A stretch of 64,000 nucleotides of DNA from Sorex araneus (Eukaryota; Chordata; Mammalia; Eulipotyphla; Soricidae), in the NCBI RefSeq assembly GCF_027595985.1, contig NC_073304.1:48401137-48465136 (forward strand), read 5' to 3'. The translations under genes and the position numbers were made by a program. Below the pieces are notes generated by a model. The model did no database searches. It saw only the letters and a list, made by a program, of their open reading frames with translations, and was not told where the DNA came from. Shown here in pieces: positions 10,111-22,916 of the stretch. How positions within the stretch are numbered: the stretch's first letter is position 1; every line of letters begins with the position of its first letter.

Positions 10111-11047
10111 GCAAAAAAACCAAATGTTAGGGTTTCAAGGTAACCTTGAATGGGTTACTTCAGAGGTCTGTGACCTGGTTTTCTGTGTCTGTTGGGTGAG
10201 AGTGGGCATTCCCCCATCCCACCGTGTGCTTATGAGACTAATAGAGTCAATTAAGTTAGACATCATTCAGCTACACTACTGAAGAGAGATGGGAGATGGC
10301 GACTCTTCACCAGCCTCGGCTCGTCCTGCTTCCTTGCCAACAGCCAACACCAGCAGCAAGAGATGGCTTAAACCAGTTGGCTGGCTTTTAATGCCCATAA
10401 GTGGCCACACTACCTCTGCAGATGGTCCCTGAGGGCACAGCTCCTTGGCAGAAGAATCTAGTGGTTTGCAGCTAGGCCCAGAAGTACAGGTTTAATTTTT
10501 GAAGCTGGTAGTAAGGTGGAGCCACGTTACCCTGTTATTAGCCTGCTGGAGCCAGAAGTTGAGCCGAGCTCTGCCCACCCTGACGCCCTGCCCGGGCATG
10601 TGCGGGAACCCTCTTTGAACAGCTTCAAATAACAACAATTTATGTCTCCAAAGACCACAAGCAATTGAGGGAAGTCTGGACTGCACATTTCTTAAGTTTA
10701 TCATGAATTCCTTTAGCAAGAAACAGGGTAAAGGAGAGAGGAAGAGTTATAACCAGGGGAATGGTTGCAGTTGCAAAAGTTAAACAAACCCTTTTCTGAA
10801 GTGAATTCCCTAATACAACATGCATATGGCTCAAGAACAGAAATAGGCAGAGCAGGCCTTGGGAATTGGGCTGGAATTCTGTTCCATAAACTGGAAGCTC
10901 ATGCCATTTCACTTGAGATCAGAGTAGTAAGCAGAAAGAGAAAACTCTTTTTGAGCTCGTAAGTCATAGTTTCCCATAAAGAGGCATCCCTGTTCCCAGG
11001 AGAAAGAGAAGGGGATTTGAACCTGCCATAGCCCCTTACAAACCTGG
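10111..11047. other. Unique sequence, moderately GC-rich
   Basis: 10270-10640 is GC-richer than its surroundings and contains short open frames on both strands, none with a motif I can name. No repeat family is recognised. Confidence 0.35.
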
Positions 11048-11220
11048 ATGAGTTCAATATTTCTCAATCTTTCTCCTACCATAGCTGCTTCCAGACTGGT
11101 TTCCTTCCTATAATTCCACCCTGTACTACCAGTTGACCCTTAATCTCCAGCTGTGACCCCATTTACATTATTTTAATCTGTGGCCCCCAGGAATATAGAT
11201 TCTGGTTGGAAAATGCTGAG
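11048..11220 (+). mobile_element. Possible MER-type hAT DNA transposon fossil
   Basis: Bounded by ATTTCTCAATCTTTCTCCTA on the left and CTGGTTGGAAAATGCTGA on the right, which are imperfect inverted complements of the kind ending hAT/Charlie MITEs. CTGTGGCCCCCAGGAATATA is typical of such elements. Family uncertain. Confidence 0.4.
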
Positions 11221-13073
11221 TTAATTAACTATTCTTAGACCCAGTTCACTTCCTAATTTTGAACAAATGGGGCTAATCAGATCCACTCCCAGGATGACTG
11301 GTAAAATGCAGAAAACACTGCTGACTTTTTGGAATACATTTACCATGTGCCTATATCATGTCAAAGAGTTGCATGTGCTTTCCAAGACTCGAATTTCCTC
11401 TCACAGCAGTTGTTCCTTAAATATTAAGTTCTCTCCCCCTGGCCCCCTTCCCACCTAGCACTGAAGTTGGTTCACAAGGTCCAATGTCCATTTTTGTTCT
11501 TCAGTTCTGAAAGTAATGACAGTCTATGGCTGCATCCCTCACATCGATAAAGTCATTCATCCTACTCCTCCCCCCATCTCTCAATCAACTCTTACCCACC
11601 CCTGCCACCTCCCGCCTCCCACCCATTGCATTTTCCAGCATTAGGGAATTCTAATTCAATCTGCAATTCTTCTTCCTAGAATCCTTCCCCAAGAGTTTCA
11701 CATGTGAAACTAGTTTAGACATTGTACAAATTAGTTCTTTGGCTAACTTTCTCATACAGATCTCACAAAAGCCAAGGGTGGGACTGGGAAAATAAAAGCC
11801 ATGTAACAGCCCCACAGTGATTAGGAGGAAGATCCAGAGGAGAAAACACTAGTCCAAGAGTCAGGGGACATCGGCTCCAGTCATAGCTCTAACCCTGATT
11901 CCTGCCTTTGTGGGCAGCTCACCAGCCTTCATGTACCAGATTAGCATGTGAGGACCAAAGCAGATATAGCAAATAGCAGCCCTCACTGTCATTACTCACT
12001 TCCTCCTCCCCTACCCATAGCAAACATTACTAAACAACCAGCACATTCATTCCTATGGTACCCAGACTAGAGCCAGCACTCTAGATGACCACCACCAAAC
12101 TCAGGTTTGCATAGGAGACATCTCTTTGCTATCCTCAACTATGACTTAAAATCTCCCTATAACTTGAACATCCTCTGCTTCAATGCCATGAATTTTTTCA
12201 AAGGACAGGTTTGCTGAACTTCCTTGAAGTTAGTCATGCACAACTATAGAGCACACTTGCCCCTCACACTGCAGCACTCAGTGGACTCGGGAGTGGTCAG
12301 ATCATCATGCCACACAGAAGAAAAAAGTCCTAACCATAAGCCAGAGCTGGTGGTACTTTGTGGTAGCCCATGTTCACATGAAGCAGGATGGCCCTTTAAG
12401 ACCCACAATTGACTCCATTGGAATTTCCAAAGAACATATCCCATGAGCCTCATTTCACCATAGATAATCAGACTAATTCCACTGACTCTGCCATGCCAAG
12501 ACTTTCCTTCTTTGCTAACTTCAATGTCTTCTTTGGCTTCCTGCCCTGCCTGTGAAGCCCTGGCCCTCTCCACTGTAGATTCCACAGCGTGTGACCTCAA
12601 CTCAACTCCTAATCTGATCCCAGTCCTCTTATACAGACTGGGCACTCTTTCTCTCTGGCAACAAGCCCCCAAACTGCCCCTTATGCTGTACCTGCTTTCC
12701 AAAGCTCATCTCAAATGCATGTACTATACTGAATCTCCCTAGATGTATCTTTTCCCCATTGATAGATAAGTGACACCCAGATTCTTGGGAACCCACAGAA
12801 ACACTAAGCTTTCTGAGGTCTACCTGGAGTCTAAAGTTCAGAGAGACCCCACCACGCTATGCACCTCTGATACACTCTTCCACTCAAGCACACTCTTCCA
12901 TTGTTTTCTGTGTCATCAGTCCTCAAGTCCATTTCTACTCAGCCCTATAAACATCATGTTCCCTTGACCCACAATTTCACCTCTTCTTTAAATCCCCAAG
13001 TCTACCTACTCTTTAAATCCAAATTACATCCTATTTTCACTAAAAAATTTCCTCTAATTTCACCAGGCCTTAG
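11221..13073. other. Unique sequence with pyrimidine-rich patches
   Basis: 11400-11640 and parts of 12000-13060 are C/T-rich. A weak MIR-like patch lies at about 11875-11935 (ATCGGCTCCAGTCATAGCTC). The 152-codon frame antisense at 12244-12702 has no recognisable domain and I do not call it a gene. Confidence 0.35.
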
Positions 13074-13248
13074 TTTTGTTTTGTGTTTGGGACAGGAACC
13101 GGGGGGACACTCGGGATTTATTTCTGGTTCTGCACTGAAGGATCACTTCTGTCCAGGCTCGGAGAACCACGTGGTACCAGGGATCAAGTCCCGTTCAGCT
13201 GAATGCAAGCCAAGTGTCCTACCCACTATAGTATCACTCTGGCCCCCA
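13074..13248 (-). mobile_element. SOR SINE, antisense
   Basis: Tail complement TTTTGTTTTGTGTTTGGGAC, TTTCTGGTTCTGCACTGAAG, B-box complement GGGATCAAGTCCCG, and head complement TATAGTATCACTCTGGCCCC are all present. Near full length. Confidence 0.8.
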
Positions 13249-13611
13249 GGCTTTAGTTTTTAACCAAACACTTAACTTTTGCATCAGGCAATCTTGTACT
13301 GACTTGTAATTTCACAAGACCCAGTAGTGAAATATGCTCCTGGAGCTGGATTTCTCATGTGACTGAGTCTCTTACTGAACACACCAACACACCAAAAATA
13401 TCATTGGAAGCCTCTTCTCTGAGAGAAGAATTTGGTAAATGCTTGCTAACTTGCTTCTTCTATTCACTGAATAAATTAAATCAGATGCATCAAACTCTTC
13501 CCATCTAAGTTCAATGAGGAACCTAACAGATCCTTCTCTTCTTAAATTAAAGAAAGGTGTTAGACTTCTCTAACACCCCAAGAAAGTATATTTGGCTTTC
13601 ATATAAGGCAG

Positions 13612-13700
13612 TGGTCTTTAAATGTTTTAGTAGGAAGGGTCATCGGGAGTATTTTCTAGCAGGCAGATTTCCCAGCTGCACTGATAATTTTCTTAATCAG
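13612..13700 (+). mobile_element. Possible MER5-like hAT fossil
   Basis: GGCAGTGGTCTTTAAATG resembles the CAGTGGTTCTCAAA terminus of MER5 elements, and the following 70 bp fit loosely. Weak. Confidence 0.3.
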
Positions 13701-15268
13701 GGAACTTAATCTGCTCATATCAAAGGAAAATATGCCATTGAATTAGGGGTCTAGGTCATTTCAAAGCAGTTCATCATTTCTGCTCTGAGGAAAACTGGAC
13801 TATGGGAACCTCACTTTCCCGAGAAAATAAATCTACAATGTGTATGCAAAGGCAGAAAGCCCATTCACCCGCCCAAATCTCTCTAGGAGGCAGCTGGGAA
13901 TTTCCTCAGCCTCTTCCCTGGTGACAGTCCAACTCTAGTTACCTAACCTCTGAGACCTTCAGCCAGACCATTTGGCCTGGAACAATCATTTTTATCTACA
14001 CAATCTCCCTCCCAAAGGCCTCCATTTGGCCTGCCCTCTTTGGAGTAAGCAAATCACTGCCAGTCCCTCCCCATCAGCTCTCACTTAGCCAGCTACAGTC
14101 ATAGGCTTACCGACCATTTTAACTCCTGCTATGAATCAGAATGGAATTACAAATAATCTACCTGAGGCTTGTTCCATCTTGTCTCAGCCTCCCCTTTGTG
14201 CATAGTTTTCCTTATTTGGCCACGTAAGTGCTTATATATCCTATTATTTTAAAGGCTTCAGGTCTGGAATATCACCTAGACAGAACTGCACAGTAACAGG
14301 TTTGTCAGAGCTGACACCGTTGTAAGCTCTCAAATTTCAAACACCCCAGGACAGAAACAAGGAAATGAAGAGAGAAGTCATCTGAACAGGCGAGGCAGAG
14401 GTGAGGAGAGTGTCTCAGCTCCCTGAATCCTGCTGGCATACTGGCTGAATAACTCTTCTATGTGTCTTAGCATGTTGTCTACAGAGGCCTGAGGACAAAT
14501 GGTTTCCACAATAGCTTTTGCAGCCTTATTAACGCCCATCCTGTTTGTACATGGGAACTGTATAGAGTAAACAACTGTTATTAAGAAAGTTTTTTTTTAA
14601 TAACCTTGCCCCAAAGCAGATGCTCGATCACCACTTTCGAAAGAGTGAGAACCTTCTCTAGATTCTTGAAGCATAATTAGAGTCCCTACTTCAAAAATAA
14701 CTTGAATCAAATGAGAGGAGTATTTTCTGGAGACGTACCGTAACAGAGACAATGAATGCTCCTCTGTACCTCCCAGGTTCAGGAAAATAAACAAGAACAC
14801 TGTGGGTGTTTCCTCTGAGACCAGCAAATAGAGCCCCAGATGCACCAAAGAATAATGAAATTAACTACATTCCTATTCATCTTCCAAAGCTTCATTTTGC
14901 TCTGGAGTTTGCATTAAGCATGTGCAGTGAATTTGTTCATTGAAAAACTGGTTCTCCCTTTCTTACAGGTCTACAGGGTTTCTTCATGGGGGCAGGGTTG
15001 TGGAGTGGGAAGAACATCTTAGGAAATAGAGAAGGAGCACTACCCATATGATAAAAAAGGGAAAACATGTGCCTACTTTTATGTGCACCTGGCTCTTCAT
15101 TTTCCTTGTGTCCAATCTGGATAATTGCAGACTCTCAGCTAGGACCTGGCATCATGCAAACTGGCTGGTGTTTAATCCTCTTCTAAGACACCCCAAGCCT
15201 CAGAGGACTCATTCTTCTGACAACTGAATTTATTAAACTTTGCTGGGCTTCTTAAAAATCATTAGTCT
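13701..15268. other. Unique sequence
   Basis: No gene or repeat recognised. Sequence is of mixed composition without long open frames. Confidence 0.4.
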
Positions 15269-15451
15269 TGGGGGCTGGAGTGATAGCACAGTGGGTAGGG
15301 CGTTTGCCTTACATGCGGCCAACCCAGGTTAGATTCCCAGCATCCCATATGGTCCCCTGAGCACCGCAAGGGCTAACTTCTGAGTGCAAAGCCAGGAGTG
15401 ACCCCTGTGTATTGCCGGGTATGACCCAAAAAGCAAAAAAAAAAAAATCAT
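15269..15451 (+). mobile_element. SOR SINE, young
   Basis: Full length from GGGGGCTGGAGTGATAGCAC to GTATGACCCAAAAAGC and an A13 run. B box GGTTAGATTCC has one change. It has few other differences from the best copies, so it is relatively recent. Confidence 0.92.
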
Positions 15452-15659
15452 CAGTCTCCTTTTGAAATGCTAGCCATGGAAATAATGTGCAAAGATGCAT
15501 TAACTTTTATCACCATTCTAGAACGGGTCAGATTGAGTCAATAAACTGAGGAGGACCTTTGTGAGAAAAAGGGGTGCCCTACAAGGTATCAGTGAACTCA
15601 GTGCCACCTAGAACATATAGCAGATGCCGTAAATAGAGGTTGAAGCAGGGGCAATGAAG

Positions 15660-15840
15660 TACACCGGATCTGGAGTGAGTCTTCTGGGGTGGAAATCCTG
15701 TCTCTGCCACTGACTAAGTGACTGTCCTGTGCTTTCTGTTGCTCCTTTGTGGGCTCAGAAGTAACAGATGTACTACTTTGGGTACTTCTGTGATAAGTAA
15801 CTGAGATTACCACTGTAAAAATACTCAATAGAACATAGTA
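15660..15840 (+). mobile_element. MIR fossil
   Basis: TCTGGAGTGAGTCTTCTGGG, AATCCTGTCTCTGCCACTGA and AGTGACTGTCCTGTGC follow the MIR head and core in order. Later part degraded. Confidence 0.55.
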
Positions 15841-16249
15841 TTTAATAGATACTGATTGTTGACTCTACAGAAAATGGATATATGACTTTGTCTTTACAAT
15901 AGTTGCCTTCTAAAGATAATAAAGGTGTTCAGGCCTTAAGGTGGACAGCTTCTTGATGTGATAGTAGTAGATAATAGTATGATCTAGCTGGAGTCCAGAA
16001 TTTGCCCCTAATGGTTAGCATTTCTCAACTGTTCAAGCAAATATTCTATGGGTCAACATATCTTTAGTCTGTATCTTGACAATGGAAATAGAAAGAATTT
16101 AGCTCAGTTTTTATTCCATACAAGAATTCCATCTTCATTAAATTTCCTGAAATTTATGAGAAGTTCTTACCTGACAGAACTAATTTACTAGGGGAAGGCT
16201 AATAGTGCTTGTTAATTAAGCAGCTACTCCTCTTGTGTATTCTGCACCT
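15841..16249. other. Unique sequence
   Basis: No recognised feature. Confidence 0.4.
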
Positions 16250-16400
16250 GTTATTTTTTTTCTTAAAAAAACCCAATGAAGTGGCTCCTATGGCTACTTT
16301 ATAAAGTGAGGCACAGAAAGGTAATTTATTCAGGTTAACTATTGAGTTAGAATTTGAACCCATAGTTTCCAACTGCAGTTCCCATACTGCAAACATTGAC
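16250..16400 (-). mobile_element. MIR fossil, antisense
   Basis: GTGAGGCACAGAAAGGTAAT followed by TAGAATTTGAACCCATAG is the reverse of the MIR core and B-box region. Confidence 0.6.
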
Positions 16401-18374
16401 TCTCATTAACTACCCCTCTCTCCCATGAGTCTCTTAAGTATTTTGTTTTTGTTTTATTGATATGGATTAAGAAGGTCAAATAGATAATGAAAAATGTTAG
16501 TGAACATTTGTTTTTATCAAAGTTATATCTAGTACTTCTCTGTGAATTATACTGCAAACAACCGTATTAGGACTGGGGGTAGTATGGGGGTGCTGAAAAA
16601 AGAGGAGAAGACCCAAATCTGGTGCTTCAGTGAATGTTCAATTTCCACCAAAGGAATGGAAATGAGTAGAAGGGACCTTTAGCAATAAGAGATAAGAGAT
16701 TATTATTAAGGAAGGGATAGTGGGGGGAGTAGAGAGAGGGGATGGGATAATTTGGGCCCACAGAAAAGTCAGTGCCTTTTTTCCTTCTCTACAAACTGAG
16801 GAAACTAAAACTTAGATGCATTAACTTTTATCTTATATAGGAAATCCAGGCACTCAGGCCAGTGGGGAGATAAGACTTAATCCAGCATTTGCTTCCCTCT
16901 CCCGCCACTGCACCATGCATCTTCTTGGGTCCAAGCAAATGACCACAGGCCGTGTCTTTGAGGTCCTGGATATGCCTCTAAGGAGTTCAGGATTTTGTCT
17001 CTAAATGGATGTTAGTGCCCACAGTCCCTATTCAATGCCTTAGTTAGGAATTTCGAGGCAGGAGGTGAATCCTGCTGGTTTCCTCTGTGCACACAATGGG
17101 TCTAGCCCAGGGGTGGCCAGTGCACCAATCAACCATTTCTGCCATTCTCATGTGCAAACCACAGCAGCTGGATTCACTGCACCTGCAGCCCCTGCCGGGA
17201 CACACACGATAAAAGGATCCAAGCTTGGGATATGACTTCAGACTGTAATTTAGGATCATTAAGATTTTTTAACCTAAATTATGTTTTAACATTTCTTAAC
17301 AGAGCTGTCAAGATTCTATCTATCAAAACTATATCAAGCAAACAAAAGAAGATAATTATATTTTCAGACACATGCAGTCATCACTCTGTTTGGATTCTCA
17401 CAAAAAAGGCTTCTGTCTTCCTCCACATTCTCATTTTCAACTGCTCTTCCTCTTCCCCACCCACCCTAGGATCCTAAGATGATACAGTCTGAATCAAGTG
17501 GGACATGTACCAAAGGCGTCTGTAAGTCAGCTCATGAAAGCTTTTCTCAGAAGCAGCAATTCTAACTAGAACTGCATTTAGAGAAGATATTTGTGGGTAG
17601 GGGCATCTTGTCTCACTAAAGAGACTCGGATTGGGAGAGGCAGGATATTAAACCCTTCCAATCAAAAATAACAATGTCAAAATGAGAGACACTTCTTGTA
17701 ATATTTTATTTACAGAGCTGTGTTACATATAATAAAATAGACATAAAATTCAAAAAATAAAAAAGAACAATGAAATGCCAAAAAGTTTCTTACTAGGAGC
17801 TGAATTTGCTTTCATCTTGTCCCAGTTAAAAAAGGAGGTTTTCTCCTAGGATTTTCTTTGAGGTCTTGGGGAAGAATACTCAGAGCACCCCATGCTTCAT
17901 GTTTGTCTGCCATGTGCTTCACCCCCAACCCCAATCTTGATGAAACATCTCTGTTGTTCGAACAATAATGGCCCTTCCTCCAGTATATGTACTAGGGCCC
18001 TTGGGACTAAAGGAACTCAATATAATCTTTACTATGGGGATTGGCTCAGGAATGGGCAAAGAAATCAGGCCTCAAATAATCAGTGCTGCAGGCTGAGCAC
18101 CAGTGACCCATCAGGGAAGGGTTTTATGACCTCAGTGGTTCCAATCAGAGCTTCATTCGAAGTGAAAAGACAGTCTCCCCTTAGACACATGGTGAAGAGC
18201 ACTATAGCTGGAACTGTGGAGGCATTTTGTTACTAATGAGAGAAGGCTGAGGACAAATCCAACACATTAAGATGGATGAAGTCAACAACATAACAGAGAA
18301 ATGGAGCAAGAACTCTGGTTGAACTCTATGACAATTCACAGGCCTTTCCTCTCTCCTCACCAAAAGAGAGTTCA
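16401..18374. other. Unique sequence
   Basis: No gene is supported. A faint MIR-like patch is at about 16790-16880 (ACAAACTGAGGAAACTAAAA). The remainder is unrecognised. Confidence 0.35.
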
Positions 18375-18574
18375 AATGGTAAAACACAGGCTTAGCAAGT
18401 GTGAGACCCTGTTTTTTGATCTCTGGTACTGCATGGTCCCCAGGTGCTTCCAGATGAAGCCTTAGTGGTTCTGGAACTGCTGACTTAAACATTGAATTAT
18501 CAAGTCCAACTCAGTTGGCTGAGTCATTCTAGGAGTGATATCAAACTCCCAACCACTTCTGGGTGTGCCAGGAC
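18375..18574 (+). mobile_element. SOR SINE, diverged, tail expanded into GGAA array
   Basis: GCATGGTCCCCAGGTGCTTC core, then CTAGGAGTGATATCAAACTC and CACTTCTGGGTGTG, which is the SOR 3' half. The expected A-rich tail position is occupied by the GGAA array that follows, so the microsatellite probably grew from the SINE tail. Confidence 0.5.
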
Positions 18575-18921
18575 AGGAAGGAAGGAAGGAAGGAAGGAAG
18601 GAAGGAAGGAAGGAAGGAAGGAAGGAAGGAAGGAAGGAAGGAAGGAAGGAAGGTAGGAAGGAAGGAAAGAAGGAAGGAAGGAAGGGAGGGAGGGAGGGAG
18701 GAAGGAAGGAAGGAAAGAAGGAAGGAAGGAAGGAAGGAAAGAAGGAAGGAAGGAAGGAAGGAAGGAAGGAAGGAAGGAAGGAAGGAAGGAAGGAAGGAAG
18801 GAAGGAAGGAAGGAAGAAGGAAGGAAGGAAGGAAGGAAGGAAGGAAGGAAGGAAGGAAGGAAGGAAGGAAGGAAGGAAGGAAGGAAGGAAGGAAGGAAGG
18901 AAGGAGAGAGGGAGGGAGGGA
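18575..18921 (+). repeat. (GGAA)n array, ~347 bp
   Basis: GGAA/GGAAA/GGGA units on the plus strand with a single T (18654). Apparent 150-190-residue frames here (KEGR or FLPS repeats) are array artefacts. Confidence 0.97.
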
Positions 18922-18968
18922 CAGAGGGACGGAGGGACAGAGGGACGGAGGGACAGAGGGACGGAGGA
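18917..18968 (+). repeat. 16-bp minisatellite, three units
   Basis: Unit GGGACAGAGGGACGGA repeated three times directly after the GGAA array, apparently derived from it by C substitutions followed by unit amplification. Confidence 0.9.
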
Positions 18969-19124
18969 GGAAATACATAAAGTTTGAGCAGGGTTTTCTC
19001 AAACAATTTAGGGTATTCTCAAACAATTTCTTCCCCACAAAGGAAAAGCATTATACATACATATTAATAGTGGTGCAGAGACTCCACATTGAAGGTTTGG
19101 GCAGACTTGATACTAGCTTTGCTT

Positions 19125-19185
19125 TGACATAGGACAGATTTGGCTTCTAATCCTGCTGTGGCCACTTAACAACTGTGCTACACTG
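19125..19185 (+). mobile_element. MIR head fragment
   Basis: GACAGATTTGGCTTCTAATCC and GGCCACTTAACAACTGTGC match the MIR B-box and core start. Short. Confidence 0.5.
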
Positions 19186-19194
19186 GTTTATCTT

Positions 19195-19295
19195 TTTTTT
19201 AATTTCTTTTAACTGATTCAGCAATGAGATACACAATTTCAAAGCTGTTCATGATTGGGTTTCAGTCATACACATTGTTTCATTTTATATCTGTT
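19195..19295 (-). mobile_element. L1 3'-terminal fragment, antisense
   Basis: ACTGATTCAGCAATGAGATA, TTTCAAAGCTGTTCATGATT and GGGTTTCAGTCATACACATT are the reverse of the L1 tail seen at 340-410. Similar scraps lie at 25100 and 63545. Confidence 0.65.
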
Positions 19296-19663
19296 TTCCA
19301 AATGTCACTGTATTTCTCTAGAAAATATGAATAATGGTAAAACCTACTTTATAGGGAAGGAAGCATTCAATAAAATTACAGATGTTTAGAGATTAACACA
19401 CCACATCCTCACAACCCAAACAGTCTGACATCAAGCAATTAAGTTTAGACTTTAAGGGCTCCAGAGAAAGTCTTTTAATAAATGTCCCTGTCAAAGCCTT
19501 GACTACTTTGTCTTTAATGCTTCAAACTCTAATCAGTTGATGAGGAATTGGTCTACATTTGGGGAAGAGCTGAATTTGGGGGTAAGATTTTGACAAGACA
19601 CAGCTTCTTCCACTGAGAAATGCTCAGCTAATGTGCAGGACTATTGGAGAGCAAATGAGAAGG

Positions 19664-19716
19664 ATCTTTCTCTTTCTCTTTCTCTTTCTCTTTCTCTCTC
19701 TCTCTCTCACACACAG
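19664..19716. repeat. (TCTTTC)n-(CT)n-(CA)n microsatellite
   Basis: Hexanucleotide units pass into CT and then a short CA run. Confidence 0.93.
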
Positions 19717-21771
19717 GGGGCAAAAAGGGGATGTTGTTCTGCTATTTGTGGTATTTTTGAAAAGCAAAGTAGAAGGAGAATATAAGACCTTTGGTTGTAC
19801 ATCTCCTATAGATTTCTGGGATCACCAGAATAAAAGTTAGCCATTTCCTATCCCAGCTTGGCATGAGTGACTCTTTGGGCTGTCCTTCACAGCTCAAACT
19901 CCCAAAACTAAAAAAAAAAAACAAAAAACTGTTGGACACCCTGTTCCACAGCCCTCCCTGCAGTTCCATGCTAGGCTTGACTGTGGCAGCACGTGACCTG
20001 AAAAACGCACTCAGAAGTTTTCAGATTGTCACATGCCAACATAATCATGAAGCTCTTTGACTAGGGTCCTCGACATATGACTTGGAGATGTCAGCAGGAA
20101 TGGAAAATCCATGCAAAGCACAGAGGATCACTGTCTAGGGATACTAGACCAGACCCTGCCCTTCTGCTTGGTCTTTCACCATGGCCTTCTATTTCCTTTT
20201 CCAGGTTTTCTACATCAAAACATTCCTTCTTTTCCCACTCCATTTTTCTAAGTAGGCCAGTCGCATAGAAGCACTTTTCCGACACCAAGTGCCATCCCAG
20301 AATTGCATTCCCAGCATTTGTCTTGGTTTGTAGATGCCCAAGTAACACCCAGGAAAGGGCATAAAGGATCCACCCCTCCTCACTGAGAGGACAGCAGGAA
20401 CCTTACAAAGGGAAGGAAAAATGCACCATTGTAGCCTCTGATTCCCACTAATTCAATTCCTTCTTGGGAATCCTCTTGTTTAAGACAGTCTCAGAACTCC
20501 GGAGGAGAAGTAGGAGCACCAATGAAGAGGAAAACTCTAAGAACTGTTCTGACTTCCCACCACAGTGCCAATGATGTTGTAGCAACCGAGTTCTGCTTCC
20601 TCCCTGCAACAACAGAGATGAGGAAGGGAGAAAAATGCTGACCAAAGCCCACAAAGCCTGCTGCAATTTGCTTGAGCATGAAGCCAGCTAGTGTGTCTGA
20701 TGGAAAAGAAGAGCAAATGTGACCACAGTTGGCCCTGAGAATGGCCAAACCACAGGGCTGTTAATGACAGTGGCCACTGGGGAGAAACCTTCCCCGGGCA
20801 GCTGCAGAGGCAGCAGCTGGTCCCAAGGAAAATGTAAGTCATGGCTCAGGGAGAGGAGGTGGGCGTTCTCAGGATGATATGGCTGTGCGGCCCACAGCAG
20901 GACTTGGACCAGCAGGCTGAGGTTCCAGTAGTCATGGGCAAAAAGATGGAATTCAGATGTTTATGAAGATGCTCCTTGAAGTGTTTCTGAAAACTGATGA
21001 GTACCTACTGTGCATCTTACTCTTAAATGTAGGACAATAGTTCATACTCACTTTTTTCTGTGTGGGTGAAGGAATTAAAATCCACAGATACTTATCCAGC
21101 AACTTAGAACAACTTAACTTTACCTATAACTTAACAAGTACCCACAATGAATTGCTGCTAAGCCTGTTACAAGAACTATGTCATCATCCTCAAGGCCTCA
21201 TGCTAACAATTCCCCTTCCTGCCTAAAGTCTAAACCTCCTGCACCTCTCAACTCTCTCATTCCTAAGGAATCTGTCTACACCTTATTTGGGCCTCCGTTC
21301 CCTAATTCCTTCCTTCTCTTGTGTCCTCATTCATCAGTGTTCTTCTGGCTCTATTTCCCCCTCTGCAGCCTGGATTCCATCAGAAATAATTTAAATAAGG
21401 CTTTTTCCAGAACCTTGGAATTGTTCATTCCCAAGTTACTTCCCCTGGTTGGATCATCAGTCATCAGATCCAGGACACCTTACCCTTTTTTCTCCCTCTA
21501 GCTGCCCAATAATGTGAGGTAAATTGGCAAAACACAGAGACAGCAGTTAACATTCACCTTTCCATAGTCTAGGAGTCTCAATGATTGATTATTGATAATC
21601 CTTTTTGTTAGTTTTCCCTTTTGCTCTACACTGCTACTAACAGTCATGTGTATGTTTGACTGTCTTAACTCTGAAGGCAAGGTTGTTCCTTGCACTTCTT
21701 AGAACAGTACATTACTCTTCAGATTCTCTCAACTCCTTTACTCAAATTAGCCCTTGCTCTCTCTCTCATAA
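19717..21771. other. Unique sequence
   Basis: No gene or repeat recognised. 20440-20960 is relatively GC-rich, with overlapping antisense open frames (20448-20842) that lack any identifiable domain. Confidence 0.35.
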
Positions 21772-21852
21772 ACATACACACACATATGCACATATATACA
21801 TATTTATATGTGTTGAGGCTATATATATATATGTACATATATGTGTGTGTGT
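21772..21852. repeat. (CA)n/(TA)n/(TG)n microsatellite
   Basis: Alternating purine-pyrimidine stretch preceding an antisense SINE; on the SINE strand it occupies the tail position. Confidence 0.9.
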
Positions 21853-22008
21853 TTTGAGGCCACATTTGGCAATTCTCAGGGGTTACTCCTGGCTCTGCAC
21901 TCAGGATTTACTGCTGAAGGTGCTCAGGGACCATATGAGATGCCAGTAATTGGATCCGGGTTGGCTGTGTGTAAGGCCTTTCTCACTGCACTATTGTTCC
22001 AGCTCCCT
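21853..22008 (-). mobile_element. SOR SINE, antisense
   Basis: TTTTGAGGCCACATTTGGC, GGGGTTACTCCTGGCTCTGC, B-box complement TTGGATCCGGG, then CACTGCACTATTGTTCCAGC. Moderately young. Confidence 0.85.
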
Positions 22009-22399
22009 ACTCTGTTTATATTTTTTAACCACAGTTTTACCTTCTCTGTAAAGGGAGTTCTCTTCCTTCTTCTAAAGTCACGCCTGTTCTCTTCATCTTC
22101 CACCTTCCCGCTCCCGCCCCCATCCTATTCTGTTACAACCAGATCCAAACTCTACCCTTGCCTGCCAGGAAAAAAATATATATAACTTGCCTGACACTAG
22201 TCCTTGAAAGGACACTTAAGCAAACTGGGCACATACAGCCCACCACCCTACCAAAAATAAAAAAGGATATTATTGACAGTGAGCTCAAAAGAAAACATAA
22301 GAAAGTATTACAATCTGCAGAAGAAATAAATAAACCACAAAAGGGAAGGTGAGCAGAGGGATGAGAAAAATTTTCATAGTAACATAGAATCACCATTCC

Positions 22400-22916
22400 A
22401 ATTAACTGAAATAGACTATACTGCTATATTTTAAGTAATTAGAATGTTTTAAAAAGAATCAAAATCACAAAGTATGAAAAAGAAAATGTACTTTTAAAGT
22501 TTTGGAAATGATAAATAGAAGCCTTTAAGAAAAAGCTTAAAAGAGGAAGCAGATTAAACAAAGCTGTAAAGAGTATTAAATAAATAAATGATCTAAAGAA
22601 ATCATGCAGCCTATAGTGCAGAGATAAAAAGTCAGAACTGTGAAAATAGCTAAAAGATATATGATATATGAAGTCTAGAAACAAAAAGCCAAAAATACAT
22701 CTCCAGAAATAAATGAAAATACATGCTGAAGAGGGTAAATAAAAATGAGTCCACTATCTACTACAATTGATATTGCGGTAAAATTCTAGAATATCAAAAA
22801 CGATGAGTCTTTCCAGGAAGCTCAGAGATACTATGCACTGTTTATTACATAATCTAAGTCTAGGACTTTAAAATATCAATTGCATGACATTTATAATGGA
22901 CAGATATTTTTTTAAT
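22400..22916 (+). mobile_element. Degraded ancient L1, first segment
   Basis: A-rich plus-strand sequence with L1-like wording (AAAGCTTAAAAGAGGAAGC, AGAAATAAATGAAAATACATG) and no frame left. The L1 assignment is by style, with better support in the segment after the SINE at 22917. It could be AT-rich unique sequence. Confidence 0.35.

Noticed and set aside
12244..12702. 152-codon antisense open frame
   Set aside because: No recognisable domain, no splice or expression support, and overlapping frames on the other strand; expected by chance in 64 kb.
18524..19132. Four 150-189-codon frames, KEGR or FLPS repeats
   Set aside because: Products of the GGAA microsatellite.
20448..20842. Overlapping antisense frames as a Leu-rich membrane protein
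   Set aside because: Three frames overlap over the same GC-richer stretch, none with a recognisable motif; likely composition-driven.
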